Positions 44,807-53,176 of a stretch of DNA of 64,000 nucleotides are shown here, one piece after another (the stretch's first letter is position 1; the number at the start of each line of letters is the position of its first letter). Origin of the DNA: Clostridiales bacterium (GTDB lineage: Bacteria; Bacillota; Clostridia; Christensenellales; Borkfalkiaceae). The notes below the pieces were generated by a model. It was given only the letters and a program-made list of their open reading frames with translations. It was not told the DNA's origin and ran no database searches. A program made the translations under genes and the position numbers. The stretch spans positions 1 through 64,000 of the forward strand of contig SVHW01000005.1 in the NCBI GenBank assembly GCA_015055655.1, read 5' to 3'.

Positions 44807-46126
44807 ATGGCATTATTCGGTTCGTTGGCGGAAAGGCTCAATCATATTTTTTCCAAGCTCACCAAACGCGGAAAATTGACGGAGCTGGAAATCCGCACGG
44901 CAATGCGCGAAGTGCGTATTGCGCTTTTAGAAGCGGACGTCAACTTAAAAGTAGCCAAACAATTCATTGCGGAAGTGTCCGAAAAAGCGGTGGGACAAGA
45001 GATACTCTCTTCGTTGAATCCTGCGCAACAAGTTATCAAAATCGTCAACGAAGAATTGATTGCGTTGATGGGCGCAAAGAACGCGAAATTAGAGGTATCT
45101 TCCAAACCGCCCACGGTGATAATGATGTGCGGTTTGCAAGGCGCAGGGAAAACGACGCTTTGCGGAAAGCTTGCGTTGCAATTGAAAAAGCAGGGTAAAA
45201 AACCGTTGTTGGTGGCAGGGGATATTTACCGTCCAGCAGCGATAACGCAGCTGCAAGTCGTTGGCAAAAACGCGCAAACGGAAGTCTTTGAAAAGGGCAC
45301 GCAAAACCCTGTAAAGACGGCGAAACAAGCGATAGAACACGCCCGTTCGATGGGATACGACACGATTATTCTCGATACGGCAGGGCGCTTGCAGATAGAC
45401 GAAACGCTGATGCAAGAGCTGGAAAATATTAAAAAAGAAATCGACGTTACGGAAACGCTGCTCGTCGTGGACGCAATGACGGGGCAAGAAGCGGTGAACG
45501 TCGCGCAAACGTTTAACGAGCGTTTAGAGATAACGGGCGTTATCCTGACGAAACTGGACGGCGATACGCGTGGCGGTGCTTGTTTATCGATAAAAGCGGT
45601 GACGGGCAAACCGATTAAATTTATCGGCGTTGGAGAAAAGCTGGGCGATTTAGAACCCTTCTATCCCGATAGAATGGCTTCGCGTATTTTAGGTATGGGC
45701 GACGTATTATCGCTCATTGAAAAAGCGCAGCAAGCGATTACGGAAGAAGACGCGAAAAAGATGCAGCAAAAAATGCTGGGCAACACCTTTACGCTCACCG
45801 ATTATTTAGAGCAGTTTGCAATGATGAAAAAGATGGGCGGCGCGCAAGCGATGTTGTCGATGCTCCCCGGTATGGGACGGTTAAAAGTCAATGAAGGCGA
45901 TGTGGACGAGAAACGTATCGAGCGCACGAAGGCGATTATTCTTTCTATGACCAAGCAAGAGCGTGACAACCCGTCGATTATCGACAGCAAGAGAAAACGC
46001 CGTATTGCGGCTGGTTCCGGCACGAGCGTACAAGAGATAAATCAGCTGTTAAAGCAATACGAACAGACGAAAATGTTGATGAAACAACTCAAGGGCAATA
46101 AAGGCAGAATGAAACTTCCCTTCTAA
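44807..46126 (+). CDS. ffh: Signal recognition particle protein Ffh
   Basis: Ffh binds 4.5S/6S-type SRP RNA and signal sequences and targets ribosomes to FtsY. The 439-residue product has the N domain (1-95), the G domain with GLQGAGKTTLCGKLA near residue 107, DTAGR near 188, TKLDGDTRGG near 246, and the Met-rich M domain from about 325 (MMKKMGGAQAMLSMLPGMG, then SGTSVQEINQLLKQYEQTK). The ribosome binding site is AAGGAG. No SRP RNA gene is visible in the window. Confidence 0.97.
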   Translation: MALFGSLAERLNHIFSKLTKRGKLTELEIRTAMREVRIALLEADVNLKVAKQFIAEVSEKAVGQEILSSLNPAQQVIKIVNEELIALMGAKNAKLEVSSKPPTVIMMCGLQGAGKTTLCGKLALQLKKQGKKPLLVAGDIYRPAAITQLQVVGKNAQTEVFEKGTQNPVKTAKQAIEHARSMGYDTIILDTAGRLQIDETLMQELENIKKEIDVTETLLVVDAMTGQEAVNVAQTFNERLEITGVILTKLDGDTRGGACLSIKAVTGKPIKFIGVGEKLGDLEPFYPDRMASRILGMGDVLSLIEKAQQAITEEDAKKMQQKMLGNTFTLTDYLEQFAMMKKMGGAQAMLSMLPGMGRLKVNEGDVDEKRIERTKAIILSMTKQERDNPSIIDSKRKRRIAAGSGTSVQEINQLLKQYEQTKMLMKQLKGNKGRMKLPF

Positions 46127-46261
46127 GCGGAGTGCCTTAGCCGTCGTACAGCGGAAACAAGCCCCACGAAAAGCAACCGCAGGTTGCGCTATAATGCCGA
46201 TAGGCAAAAAACACGACGAAAAAAATAAAAAATTTTATATATACTTTGGAGGTATTTTATT

Positions 46262-46555
46262 ATGGTTAAAATGAGACTTTTGAGAATGGGCGACAAGAAG
46301 AACCCTATCTACCGTGTCGTAGTCGTAGACAGCAGAAAGGCTGCTACGGGCGAATATATCGAATGCGTTGGTCATTACAGACCCACGTGCGACCCTGTAG
46401 AACTCACGATTGACGTAGAAGCTGCAAAAGCTTGGCTTGCAAAGGGCGTTCAACCCACGGAAACGGTAAAGAACCTTCTCGTGAAGACGGGCGCAATGGA
46501 AAAGAGCGAAAAGCTTAGCCCTTCTAAGACGAAGACGAAGAAATCGGATAAGTAA
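46262..46555 (+). CDS. rpsP: 30S ribosomal protein S16
   Basis: A 97-residue S16, slightly longer than the usual ~80-90 because of a Lys-rich tail (SKTKTKKSDK). The N-terminus MVKMRLLRMGDKKNPIYRVV and the GRYRP-like segment (here VGHYRPTCDP) are diagnostic. A very strong ribosome binding site (GGAGGT) lies upstream. The 135-bp gap after ffh holds the hairpin GCAACCGCAGGTTGC and a possible TATAAT, so an extra promoter may exist there. Repeats then separate it from khpA. Confidence 0.96.
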   Translation: MVKMRLLRMGDKKNPIYRVVVVDSRKAATGEYIECVGHYRPTCDPVELTIDVEAAKAWLAKGVQPTETVKNLLVKTGAMEKSEKLSPSKTKTKKSDK

Positions 46556-46675
46556 AATAACGCATATACGTCGCAATACTTTGTCAGGCTTGCGTTTTGC
46601 CTCGCTTGCGTGCGTTTACGTACGCGCCCGACGGCAAAGCCGCGCCTTTCGCGTCTTGCTCGTATCCTCGTTATT
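46556..46675 (+). repeat. Family A gene-end repeat, one copy after rpsP
   Basis: AACGCATATACGTCGCAATA begins a few bases after the rpsP stop. GCTTGCGTTTTGCCTCGCTTGCG, the TGCGTTTACGTACGCGCCCG hairpin and CGTCTTGCTCGTATCCTCGTT follow. It is about 118 bp and in the sense of the gene, like the other copies. Confidence 0.83.
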
Positions 46676-46689
46676 TTCCTGCGGAAAGT

Positions 46690-46775
46690 TTCCGCGTGGC
46701 GGCTTGTCACGTCCAATCTTTTTATCTTGCGTTAACGCATCGGCGCAAAGGACGTAAGATAGAAAGAAGAAAGAT
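46690..46775 (+). repeat. Family-B-like element before khpA
   Basis: CGTGGCGGCTTGTCACGT hairpin, CCAATCTTTTTATCTTGCG, then ACGTAAGATAGAAAGAAG. It keeps the hairpin plus TCTTTnTATCTTnCG design but is divergent in sequence. Confidence 0.6.
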
Positions 46776-46800
46776 TTTCAGTCGAAAGGAGAGAAAAACT

Positions 46801-47064
46801 ATGCTTGATTTAATCAAATACGTTGTCAATCAATTTGCCGAAGACAAGGAAAACGTAGAATTCAAAGTACAGGAAAAAGACCGCGTTATCGAAGTAACGG
46901 TGGTGCTTTCCCCTTCGGATATGGGCAAAGTAATTGGCAAGCAAGGTAAAATTGCAAAAGCGCTCCGTACGTTAGTGCAAGCGGCAACGCCTGCAAGCAG
47001 CAAGAGATACGTCGTAGAAATTCGTGAAAGAAGCGAAGTGGCGACGGAAGACGACGCGGAATAA
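46801..47064 (+). CDS. khpA: KH-domain RNA-binding protein KhpA
   Basis: An 87-residue single KH-domain protein (YlqC type) that binds RNA, often as a dimer or with KhpB, and influences cell division and elongation in Firmicutes. The KH GxxG loop is MGKVIGKQGKIA near residue 43. The start at 46801 has GAAAGGAGAG upstream; a longer frame from 46597 runs through repeats. The usual order rpsP-khpA-rimM is kept, but a terminator lies between khpA and rimM. Confidence 0.95.
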   Translation: MLDLIKYVVNQFAEDKENVEFKVQEKDRVIEVTVVLSPSDMGKVIGKQGKIAKALRTLVQAATPASSKRYVVEIRERSEVATEDDAE

Positions 47065-47080
47065 GTTTGTAAAACCGAAT

Positions 47081-47115
47081 AAAAAGGCTTTCTTATCAGC
47101 GGAAGCCTTTTTTTG
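47081..47115 (+). terminator. Terminator between khpA and rimM
   Basis: AAAAAGGCTT/AAGCCTTTTT stem with a 12-nt loop, followed by TT. It may be only partly effective, since rimM lies 32 bp downstream with no obvious own promoter. Confidence 0.75.
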
Positions 47116-47146
47116 CCTTATAACAAAAGCGTTTGGAGAGAAATAA

Positions 47147-47647
47147 ATGGAGAGATTGATAATAGCTGAAATTTTAAAACCGCAAGGGATTCGGGGGGAG
47201 TTGAAATTAAAGACGTTCACCGATTATCCCGAAGACGTAAAAACGTTTAAAACGTTATATATCGACGGTGTAGCGTATAAAATTTTATCTTTCCGCGTAG
47301 GGGCGGACGGGTTTGCTTACGTAGGGCTTCGCGGTATTCCCGATAGAAACGCAGCGGAATTATTTCGTGGAAAAACGGTGGAAGGGGATAGAGAAGACGC
47401 GCCTGTTTTGGAAGAAGGACAATATTATATCGTCGATATTATCGGGCTTTCCTGCGAAACGGAAGGTGGAGAATTTTTAGGCACGGTAAAAGACGTAACC
47501 AATCTTTCTTCGGATATTTACACCATAGAAAAAGCAGGGAAAAGCGTACTCTTCCCTGCCGTAAAAGGCGTCGTTAAAAAAGTAGATTTAATCAACAAAA
47601 AATTGATTGTCGATAAAAAGATTTTCGACGAAATCGCCGTTTATTGA
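47147..47647 (+). CDS. rimM: 16S rRNA processing protein RimM
   Basis: RimM helps the 30S head to mature and binds S19. The 166-residue product has the N-terminal beta-barrel domain (AEILKPQGIRGELKLKTFTD) and the C-terminal PRC barrel (about 95-166), with EGQYYIVDIIGL and VLFPAVKGVVKKVDLINKK. Its 3' end overlaps the 3' end of the reverse-strand ThiT gene by 7 bp. trmD, which normally follows, is absent from this window. Confidence 0.95.
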   Translation: MERLIIAEILKPQGIRGELKLKTFTDYPEDVKTFKTLYIDGVAYKILSFRVGADGFAYVGLRGIPDRNAAELFRGKTVEGDREDAPVLEEGQYYIVDIIGLSCETEGGEFLGTVKDVTNLSSDIYTIEKAGKSVLFPAVKGVVKKVDLINKKLIVDKKIFDEIAVY

Positions 47648-48798
47648 GTTTCTTTTTCCGTTTTTCTTTTCGGTTTGCGAAGGTGAGAAACCGCGGCGAG
47701 GAAGGATTTGGAAGAAAGTACGAGTGCGCCTGCCACGATAACCAATGCAACGTCGATAAAGACATAGGAATTATACACCAAGCTGTATGCCCAAACGTTT
47801 TCTCCGCTTGCGTATGCTTCAAAGGCGAATACACCCGAAAGCACGTGGCAGATAAAGCGCATAAGCCCTGCAATGATAGCGCCTATGGCAAAGCGGATTT
47901 GCGGAAGCTTTTTCAAGAATTTGGCTTCACCAAAGAGTCCTGCAAGCCCGATAGCGGAAAATGCGACGGGGTAGTCGAGCAAGAACTGTGCAGGGTGGAT
48001 AATCCAAGGGTCTTGTACGGCTTGTAACGCGCCGTAAACGAAGCCTACGAATACGCCTTTTTTTGTGCCGAACAGGTAGGCATATAACATCAAGGGCAGG
48101 GTGGAAACAAGCGTTACCGAACCGCCTTGGGGCATATCCCAAAGCTTGATGTAGGATAATGCGAAGCTCATTGCTATTAAAATTCCTGCGTATGCAAGCG
48201 ATTGCGCGTTAAAAGATAAATGAGATTTATCGAAAAAGGTAAGCCCGATAATGATTGCAATAGCAAGGACGCTACCAACGTAGAGGGCGATTTGTTTGAC
48301 GGTAGCCGTATCGGAATTATAATACCCGTCGTTGGCAATTTTTTTGGCGTAATATACGGCGATACATACAAGAGCAGCGATAAGCGCGATTGCGCAAATC
48401 GCACAGCCGAGCGTTGCACACCATTTCTTATGCTTTACAGCAAATTTTACCACAAGCGCGTAGGCAACGAGTGATAAAAGTGAGAGAAAAGCGAACGCAA
48501 GCAAGGGGATAAGTACGAAACGAACAAGCAAGTCTTTATCCAGCCAATTCTCTTCGGCATAGGCATCGCTGTAATGGTTGGCAATATCAAGCGCAAAAAA
48601 GACAATAGCCAAGACGAGCAAATATACAAAAGTACCGAAGAACGCATACTTAGCGTATTTTGCAAAAACATTGCGTTTGGCAAAGAACAGCGCAATCCCC
48701 ACGATAAGCAGGGCGGCGATAATGCCTACGGTCAGCCATTTGGCAATCGGTTCGAATACGTCGATAGCCGTTGCCGACATTAAGGAATAGAGAAACAT
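47641..48798 (-). CDS. thiT: ThiT-type thiamine ECF transporter S component with an extra N-terminal membrane domain
   Basis: ThiT binds thiamine for an ECF importer. The C-terminal half (about 190-385) has the ThiT pattern: AMSFALSYIKLWDMPQGGS, GTKKGVFVGFVYGALQAVQDP, and HPAQFLLDYPVAFSAIGLAG. ThiT is normally about 180-200 residues; here a further ~190 residues with about four or five helices precede it. I chose the ATG at 48798 because AAGGAG is 8 nt upstream; the longer frame reads into the riboswitch terminator. A TPP riboswitch precedes it, which supports thiamine transport. The ECF energising subunits are not in the window. Confidence 0.88.
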   Translation of the reverse strand: MFLYSLMSATAIDVFEPIAKWLTVGIIAALLIVGIALFFAKRNVFAKYAKYAFFGTFVYLLVLAIVFFALDIANHYSDAYAEENWLDKDLLVRFVLIPLLAFAFLSLLSLVAYALVVKFAVKHKKWCATLGCAICAIALIAALVCIAVYYAKKIANDGYYNSDTATVKQIALYVGSVLAIAIIIGLTFFDKSHLSFNAQSLAYAGILIAMSFALSYIKLWDMPQGGSVTLVSTLPLMLYAYLFGTKKGVFVGFVYGALQAVQDPWIIHPAQFLLDYPVAFSAIGLAGLFGEAKFLKKLPQIRFAIGAIIAGLMRFICHVLSGVFAFEAYASGENVWAYSLVYNSYVFIDVALVIVAGALVLSSKSFLAAVSHLRKPKRKTEKETQ

Positions 48799-48830
48799 AA
48801 AATAACACTCCTTTTCCGTCGTAATCCAAG

Positions 48831-48862
48831 AAAAAAAACGCCAACCAAAAAAAGGTGGGCGC
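48831..48862 (-). terminator. Terminator of the TPP riboswitch expression platform
   Basis: On the reverse strand CGCCCACC and GGTTGGCG pair with one mismatch around a T7 loop, followed by an eight-T run. Confidence 0.78.
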
Positions 48863-48904
48863 ATAACTTTTTCGTTTGCGTAACGCAAAAAAACGATACG
48901 GAAA

Positions 48905-48990
48905 AACGGATATCAATCTCTCGCTCAAGTATTACCTTGCCGATTCCAATGGTATAATCTCAGCCTTTTTCAAAGCACCCACGACGGATA
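48905..48990 (-). promoter_or_regulatory. TPP riboswitch (THI element)
   Basis: On the reverse strand GGGTGCTTTG, then GGCTGAGATTATACC, and GGTAATACTTGAGCGAGAGA match the conserved TPP aptamer blocks (GGGGUGC, GGCUGAGA...ACC, GGUAAUnCC.GCG.AGGGA). It lies between its promoter and the terminator that precedes the ThiT gene, so binding of TPP should switch transcription off. Confidence 0.92.
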
Positions 48991-49008
48991 ATTAAATTTT
49001 GTATTTTT

Positions 49009-49037
49009 ATTATAGTACACGTACGCGGCAAAGTCAA
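49009..49037 (-). promoter_or_regulatory. Promoter of the TPP riboswitch-thiT transcript
   Basis: On the reverse strand TTGACT (49037-49032), a 17-bp spacer and TATAAT (49014-49009). Confidence 0.83.
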
Positions 49038-49065
49038 CCGTTTGTCGCAAAAAAAGGAGAAAAAA

Positions 49066-49650
49066 ATGCGCCACGATTTTTATGCATATTTAGATAGGAT
49101 GAAATACATCAAGCGTTGGCAACTGATGCGCTCGGAACGGGAGGAGAACATTATGGAGCACTCTCACAGCGTTACGTTGCTTTCGCACGCTTTGGCGGTG
49201 ATACACAACGAAGTGTACGGCGGCAACGCGGATATTTTAAAGACGGTGTTGTACGCGGCATACCACGAAACGAGCGAGGTTATGACGGGGGATTTACCCA
49301 CGCCAATCAAATATTATAATCGTAGCATCCACGGCGCGTATAAAGATTTGGAAAAAGCCGCTTGCGAGAAGATGACGGAGATGCTGCCGCAAGAGATGAA
49401 AGCGGAGATAGCCCCTTACGTTTTGGCAGACGAAGACAGCGTGGAATACAAGCTTGTGAAAGCGGCAGATAGGCTGTCTGCGTATATAAAGTGCTTGGAA
49501 GAACTCCGTTCGGGAAATACCGAATTTTCCAAGGCAAAGAAGAGTATAGAGGCGGATTTGCACGCGAGAAAGATGCCGGAAGTGGAATACTTTTTTAAAC
49601 ATTTTATTCCTTCGTTTTCTTTAACGTTAGACGAGTTGGAAGGATTTTAA
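49066..49650 (+). CDS. yfbR: YfbR-type 5'-deoxynucleotidase, HD motif changed to HE
   Basis: YfbR is an HD-domain phosphatase that removes phosphate from dNMPs. The 194-residue product aligns over its length with E. coli YfbR: FYAYLDRMKYIKRWQLMR, the first His in MEHSHSV, TGDLPTPIKYYN, and the distal Asp in KAADRLSAYIKCLEEL. The central HD pair (YHDASEV in E. coli) is YHETSEV here, so the metal-binding Asp is Glu. That could change metal choice or activity. The ribosome binding site is AAGGAGA. It is divergent from thiT, and its promoter must overlap the riboswitch region. Confidence 0.93.
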   Translation: MRHDFYAYLDRMKYIKRWQLMRSEREENIMEHSHSVTLLSHALAVIHNEVYGGNADILKTVLYAAYHETSEVMTGDLPTPIKYYNRSIHGAYKDLEKAACEKMTEMLPQEMKAEIAPYVLADEDSVEYKLVKAADRLSAYIKCLEELRSGNTEFSKAKKSIEADLHARKMPEVEYFFKHFIPSFSLTLDELEGF

Positions 49651-49766
49651 TATCTACTTTCACGTACTTTTCAACAAACGATAAATGATTCGTCTAATTG
49701 ACGGAGTATAATACGAAGGACAAATGGAAAAACTATCGCGTGAAGCGTCCATATTTTGAGGTGAGT

Positions 49767-51230
49767 ATGAAAAAAATAATAAAGAAATTCGCCATAGCCG
49801 CGTTATTGCTTACAACGAGTATATCAACGGTATTTTTTTCCGCGTGCCAAAACGAGGAAAAAGAAGTCGTCAACGCATACGAGATAGCGGTGCAAAACGG
49901 CTTTGTCGGCACGGAACAGGAATGGCTTGCCAGCTTGAAGGGCAACAACGGCGCAGACGGCGAAGATATAACGATAGAAGATATTTACGAAGCGTCAGGG
50001 TTTGACGGCACGTTGGAAGAATTTATCGCGTATTATATGAACGAACAAAAATTCCCCGTGCAAGAGGACAACGATACGGAAACGATAGCAAAAAACACGT
50101 CTTCCGTCGTCAGTATTTGCGCGGGATTTCAAAAGACCACGCTTGTAAGAGACCGTTGGGGGAGAGCGACTACCAAGACGCAGGTAAGCGGTGCGGAAGG
50201 CAGCGGCGTTATCTATAAAATGGAAAGCAACGGCGAGTACGTGGACGCGTACGTCGTCACCAATTACCACGTGATATACGGCGGCAATAATTATACGGAC
50301 AACGTCAACGGAATATCGACGGACGTTTACGTATATTTATACGGCGCGCGCGAGATGTTTAACAACGGCGACGTAGACGGCGACGGGTATTTAGACGACG
50401 GCGCGACGATGAAAGACGAAGGCGACGGCATCAAGGCGACGTTTGTCGGTGGCGCGATGGATTACGATATTGCCATCTTAAAGATATCGGACAATAAATA
50501 TCTGCCAAACAGCATAGCAACGGAAGCCAAATTCGGCAATTCCGTAGACGTACGGCTTGGGGAGAAAGTATTTGCCATCGGCAACGCCAACGGACACGGT
50601 ATTGCGGTGACAAGCGGCGCAATCTCCGTGGATTCGGAATATATCGAGATGAAATCGACGGACGGACAAAGGGCGGTATCGTATCGCGTAATGCGTACGG
50701 ACGCAGCGATAAACCACGGCAATTCGGGCGGAGCATTGTTCAATACCAAAGGGGAATTGATAGGGATAACCAACGCCAAGAATATTGAAGACGAAACGGA
50801 TAATATGGGGTATGCGTTGCCTATTTCGCAGGTAGAGTGCGTTTTGAATAATATTATGGCAAACGCCAAAGCAGGCGTTCCCGGATACGTTTCTCGCGCT
50901 TGGCTGGGGGTAGAAACCTATCTGCAATCGTCGGTGGCGTCGTTTGTAGACGGGCATTTGCGAACTCAGGAAACTTTCTTCGTCAGCAAAGATTTGACGG
51001 GTAGCCAAGCAGGCGCAGCCGCCGGCAAATTTCAGGCGCAGGACGTTTTTAAAGCGGTGAAGATAGGCGACGGGGCGTGGACGTATTTCGAGCGCCGTTA
51101 TCAGCTTAGCGACGTGTTATTGAACGTGCGCAAAGGGGACGTAGTGACGTTTAAGGTATTGCGTAATAACGTGGAAACGGACGTGGTTGTGCCCTTTGAT
51201 AAAGACGAATATTTTATACGCTACGCATAA
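49767..51230 (+). CDS. HtrA/DegP-like trypsin-fold serine protease lipoprotein
   Basis: A 487-residue exported protease. The start at 49767 has GAGGTGAG upstream and is followed by a lipoprotein signal peptide with lipobox FSAC near residue 29. The segment VQNGFVGTEQEWLASLKG (about 40-57) belongs to a short motif common in Firmicutes surface proteins. The protease domain has the triad His in VVTNYHVIYGG near 165, Asp in MDYDIAILKI near 232 and Ser in NHGNSGGALFN near 320. A PDZ-like domain follows (about 370-480, SRAWLGVETYL...). It is probably a membrane-anchored quality-control protease. A terminator follows. Confidence 0.92.
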   Translation: MKKIIKKFAIAALLLTTSISTVFFSACQNEEKEVVNAYEIAVQNGFVGTEQEWLASLKGNNGADGEDITIEDIYEASGFDGTLEEFIAYYMNEQKFPVQEDNDTETIAKNTSSVVSICAGFQKTTLVRDRWGRATTKTQVSGAEGSGVIYKMESNGEYVDAYVVTNYHVIYGGNNYTDNVNGISTDVYVYLYGAREMFNNGDVDGDGYLDDGATMKDEGDGIKATFVGGAMDYDIAILKISDNKYLPNSIATEAKFGNSVDVRLGEKVFAIGNANGHGIAVTSGAISVDSEYIEMKSTDGQRAVSYRVMRTDAAINHGNSGGALFNTKGELIGITNAKNIEDETDNMGYALPISQVECVLNNIMANAKAGVPGYVSRAWLGVETYLQSSVASFVDGHLRTQETFFVSKDLTGSQAGAAAGKFQAQDVFKAVKIGDGAWTYFERRYQLSDVLLNVRKGDVVTFKVLRNNVETDVVVPFDKDEYFIRYA

Positions 51231-51250
51231 GCGGTAGCTATAGAAACGAT

Positions 51251-51290
51251 AAAAAGCGTGTTACGGGAAAACGGATAACACGCTTTTTCT
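51251..51290 (+). terminator. Terminator of the HtrA-like gene
   Basis: AAAAAGCGTGTTA/TAACACGCTTTTT stem with a 12-nt loop, followed by CTTT. Confidence 0.85.
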
Positions 51291-51304
51291 TTGCTTTCTT
51301 CCAC

Positions 51305-51333
51305 TTGACAAACGGACGAGGGTGTAGTATACT
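51305..51333 (+). promoter_or_regulatory. Sigma-A promoter for the 51365 gene and mutY
   Basis: TTGACA (51305-51310), a 17-bp spacer and TATACT (51328-51333). Confidence 0.85.
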
Positions 51334-51364
51334 GATAGTAAGCATTTATCAAAGGAGAAAAGTT

Positions 51365-52105
51365 ATGCGTTCGGAAGATTTTATCACGTCGCTCACGTCG
51401 CTTTGCGAAACGGCGGAGGGGTTAGAAAAGGTGCGTCTTGGCGTGCCTATCGGCAAAGACGCGGCGGATACGTTGGTGTTTGCGCAAAAGCAAGAAACGC
51501 CGTTTATGTTTCGTCATACGTGTGTGACGGGGGCGCAACGCACCGCGTTTATCAAACGAACGATTTGTACGCTGTCCTGTCTGTATCAAAAAGAAGAAGC
51601 CAATTTCCTTATTCTTTCTCCGCGTACGGAGTATAGCGAACTGCTTCGTCTGTTACACGCGGATATCACCGTGCCGTTCGTACGGGATAAAGCAGACGTG
51701 GAAGCGTGCTTGGCTTGCGTGAAAGAAATCGTTGCGATACACGACAGAGAAAAAGGTTGCCCCCGTTTGATACTCGTGTTAGACGGTTTGGAAGAGATAG
51801 ACGGCTGCAATCAAAACGGGGATTTGGAAGAATATCGCGCGTTTTTCGATGCGGTGATACGACGCAAGAACGTTGAAATTATCAGCGGCGTAGCGTTGAT
51901 GAAGAGTATATTCAGCGGTTATCCGGGCGCGTTCGTCGGGGTAGGGAATTGCCTTGCGACGACGACGGAAGAAGGGAAAGCAGACGTGACGTACGTAGGG
52001 GAAGATTCGTCTTTATCGATGCCCACGCCCATACGTTTTCCCTGCCAACCCTCGTTTACGGAAACGGTTATCTTTCTCAACGCCTTACCGCAACAAAAAG
52101 TGTAA
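51365..52105 (+). CDS. P-loop-less protein with FtsK/SpoIIIE-like motor features
   Basis: I do not firmly recognise this 246-residue protein. Its layout resembles the FtsK motor: GVPIGKDAADTLVF (entry strand), RHTCVTGAQRTAFIKRTI where FtsK has GTTGSGKS, FLILSPRTEYSELLRLL, VPFVRDKADVEACLACV, PRLILVLDGLEEID at the Walker B position and a C-terminal VTYVGEDSSLSMPTPIRFP. The P-loop Lys-Ser/Thr is missing, so it should not hydrolyse ATP in the normal way. The start at 51365 has AAAGGAG upstream. It is co-transcribed with mutY, 15 nt later. A degenerate motor or binding module is only a fold-level guess. Confidence 0.6.
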   Translation: MRSEDFITSLTSLCETAEGLEKVRLGVPIGKDAADTLVFAQKQETPFMFRHTCVTGAQRTAFIKRTICTLSCLYQKEEANFLILSPRTEYSELLRLLHADITVPFVRDKADVEACLACVKEIVAIHDREKGCPRLILVLDGLEEIDGCNQNGDLEEYRAFFDAVIRRKNVEIISGVALMKSIFSGYPGAFVGVGNCLATTTEEGKADVTYVGEDSSLSMPTPIRFPCQPSFTETVIFLNALPQQKV

Positions 52106-52120
52106 TTTTTCGCAGTACGT

Positions 52121-53164
52121 ATGGAGAACAGTTACGATTACGGACGCATCGTCCGTCCGCTTTTGGATTGGTATCGGGAAAACAAACGCACGCTTCCATG
52201 GCGCGAGAACCCCTCGCCGTACCGTGTTTGGGTGTCGGAGATAATGTTGCAACAAACGCGCGTAGAAGCGGTAAAAGAATATTACGTACGGTTTATGGAC
52301 GCATTGCCAACGATAGAGGATTTGGCAAAGTGCGACGAGGAAAAACTGTTAAAACTTTGGGAAGGGCTTGGCTATTACAGCCGCGCAAGAAATCTGCAAA
52401 AGGCGGCAAGGGAAATCGTATTGCGCTTTGACGGAACGTTCCCCACAGAGCCCGAGGACGTACAGTCCCTCTCGGGGATAGGGGCGTACACGACGGGCGC
52501 GATATGTTCGATAGCCTATGGGCAACGGATAGCGGCGGTGGACGGAAACGTCCTGCGCGTTACCGCCCGATTAAGTGAAAACGCCACGCCTATCAACGAC
52601 GATAAATATAAAAAAGAGTTGACGCAAAAACTATCGACAATCTACCCCAAGGCTGGGCAAGATTGCGCCGATTTCACGCAAAGCTTGTTCGAACTTGGCG
52701 CGCTCGTTTGCAAACCGCAAAACCCTGATTGCGCGGTATGCCCCTTGGCAAAGTATTGCAAGGCGAGAAAAAGCGGCGCGCAAAAGGAATATCCCATATT
52801 GCCCCAAAAACGGGAAAAACGCCGAGAAAGCGTATACGTTTTTTTAATACAAACGGACGAAGGGTTTTGTATTCGCCGCAGGGAAAAGGGCGTGCTGAAA
52901 GGGATGAACGAATTCCCCTCGCACGTAATTGAAAGGGGTGAAAGCGCGGAAAGCGTGTTAAACGAGTGGGGTATGTACGCGTTTACGGAAATAAAGCGAA
53001 AGAAATACAAACACGTATTTACGCATATCGTTTGGGATATCACCTGCGTATGGGTAAAGGCGGAAAGCGCGCCGTTTGATTGTTACGCGATGGACGAGAT
53101 TGAAGAAGGCGTATCGCTTCCTACGGCAATAAAACAATGTATGGATATCATAGACGATAAATAA
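52121..53164 (+). CDS. mutY: A/G-specific adenine glycosylase
   Basis: MutY removes adenine mispaired with 8-oxoguanine. The 347-residue product has the helix-hairpin-helix LSGIGAYTTGAI near residue 113, the catalytic Asp in RIAAVDGNVLRV near 140, and the [4Fe-4S] cysteines in CKPQNPDCAVCPLAKYC near 196 (spacing 6-2-5). The C-terminal NUDIX-like domain (about 230-347) recognises 8-oxoG. Its start has no good ribosome binding site and follows the FtsK-like gene by 15 nt. Confidence 0.96.
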   Translation: MENSYDYGRIVRPLLDWYRENKRTLPWRENPSPYRVWVSEIMLQQTRVEAVKEYYVRFMDALPTIEDLAKCDEEKLLKLWEGLGYYSRARNLQKAAREIVLRFDGTFPTEPEDVQSLSGIGAYTTGAICSIAYGQRIAAVDGNVLRVTARLSENATPINDDKYKKELTQKLSTIYPKAGQDCADFTQSLFELGALVCKPQNPDCAVCPLAKYCKARKSGAQKEYPILPQKREKRRESVYVFLIQTDEGFCIRRREKGVLKGMNEFPSHVIERGESAESVLNEWGMYAFTEIKRKKYKHVFTHIVWDITCVWVKAESAPFDCYAMDEIEEGVSLPTAIKQCMDIIDDK

Positions 53165-53176
53165 GGAGAAAAACCA

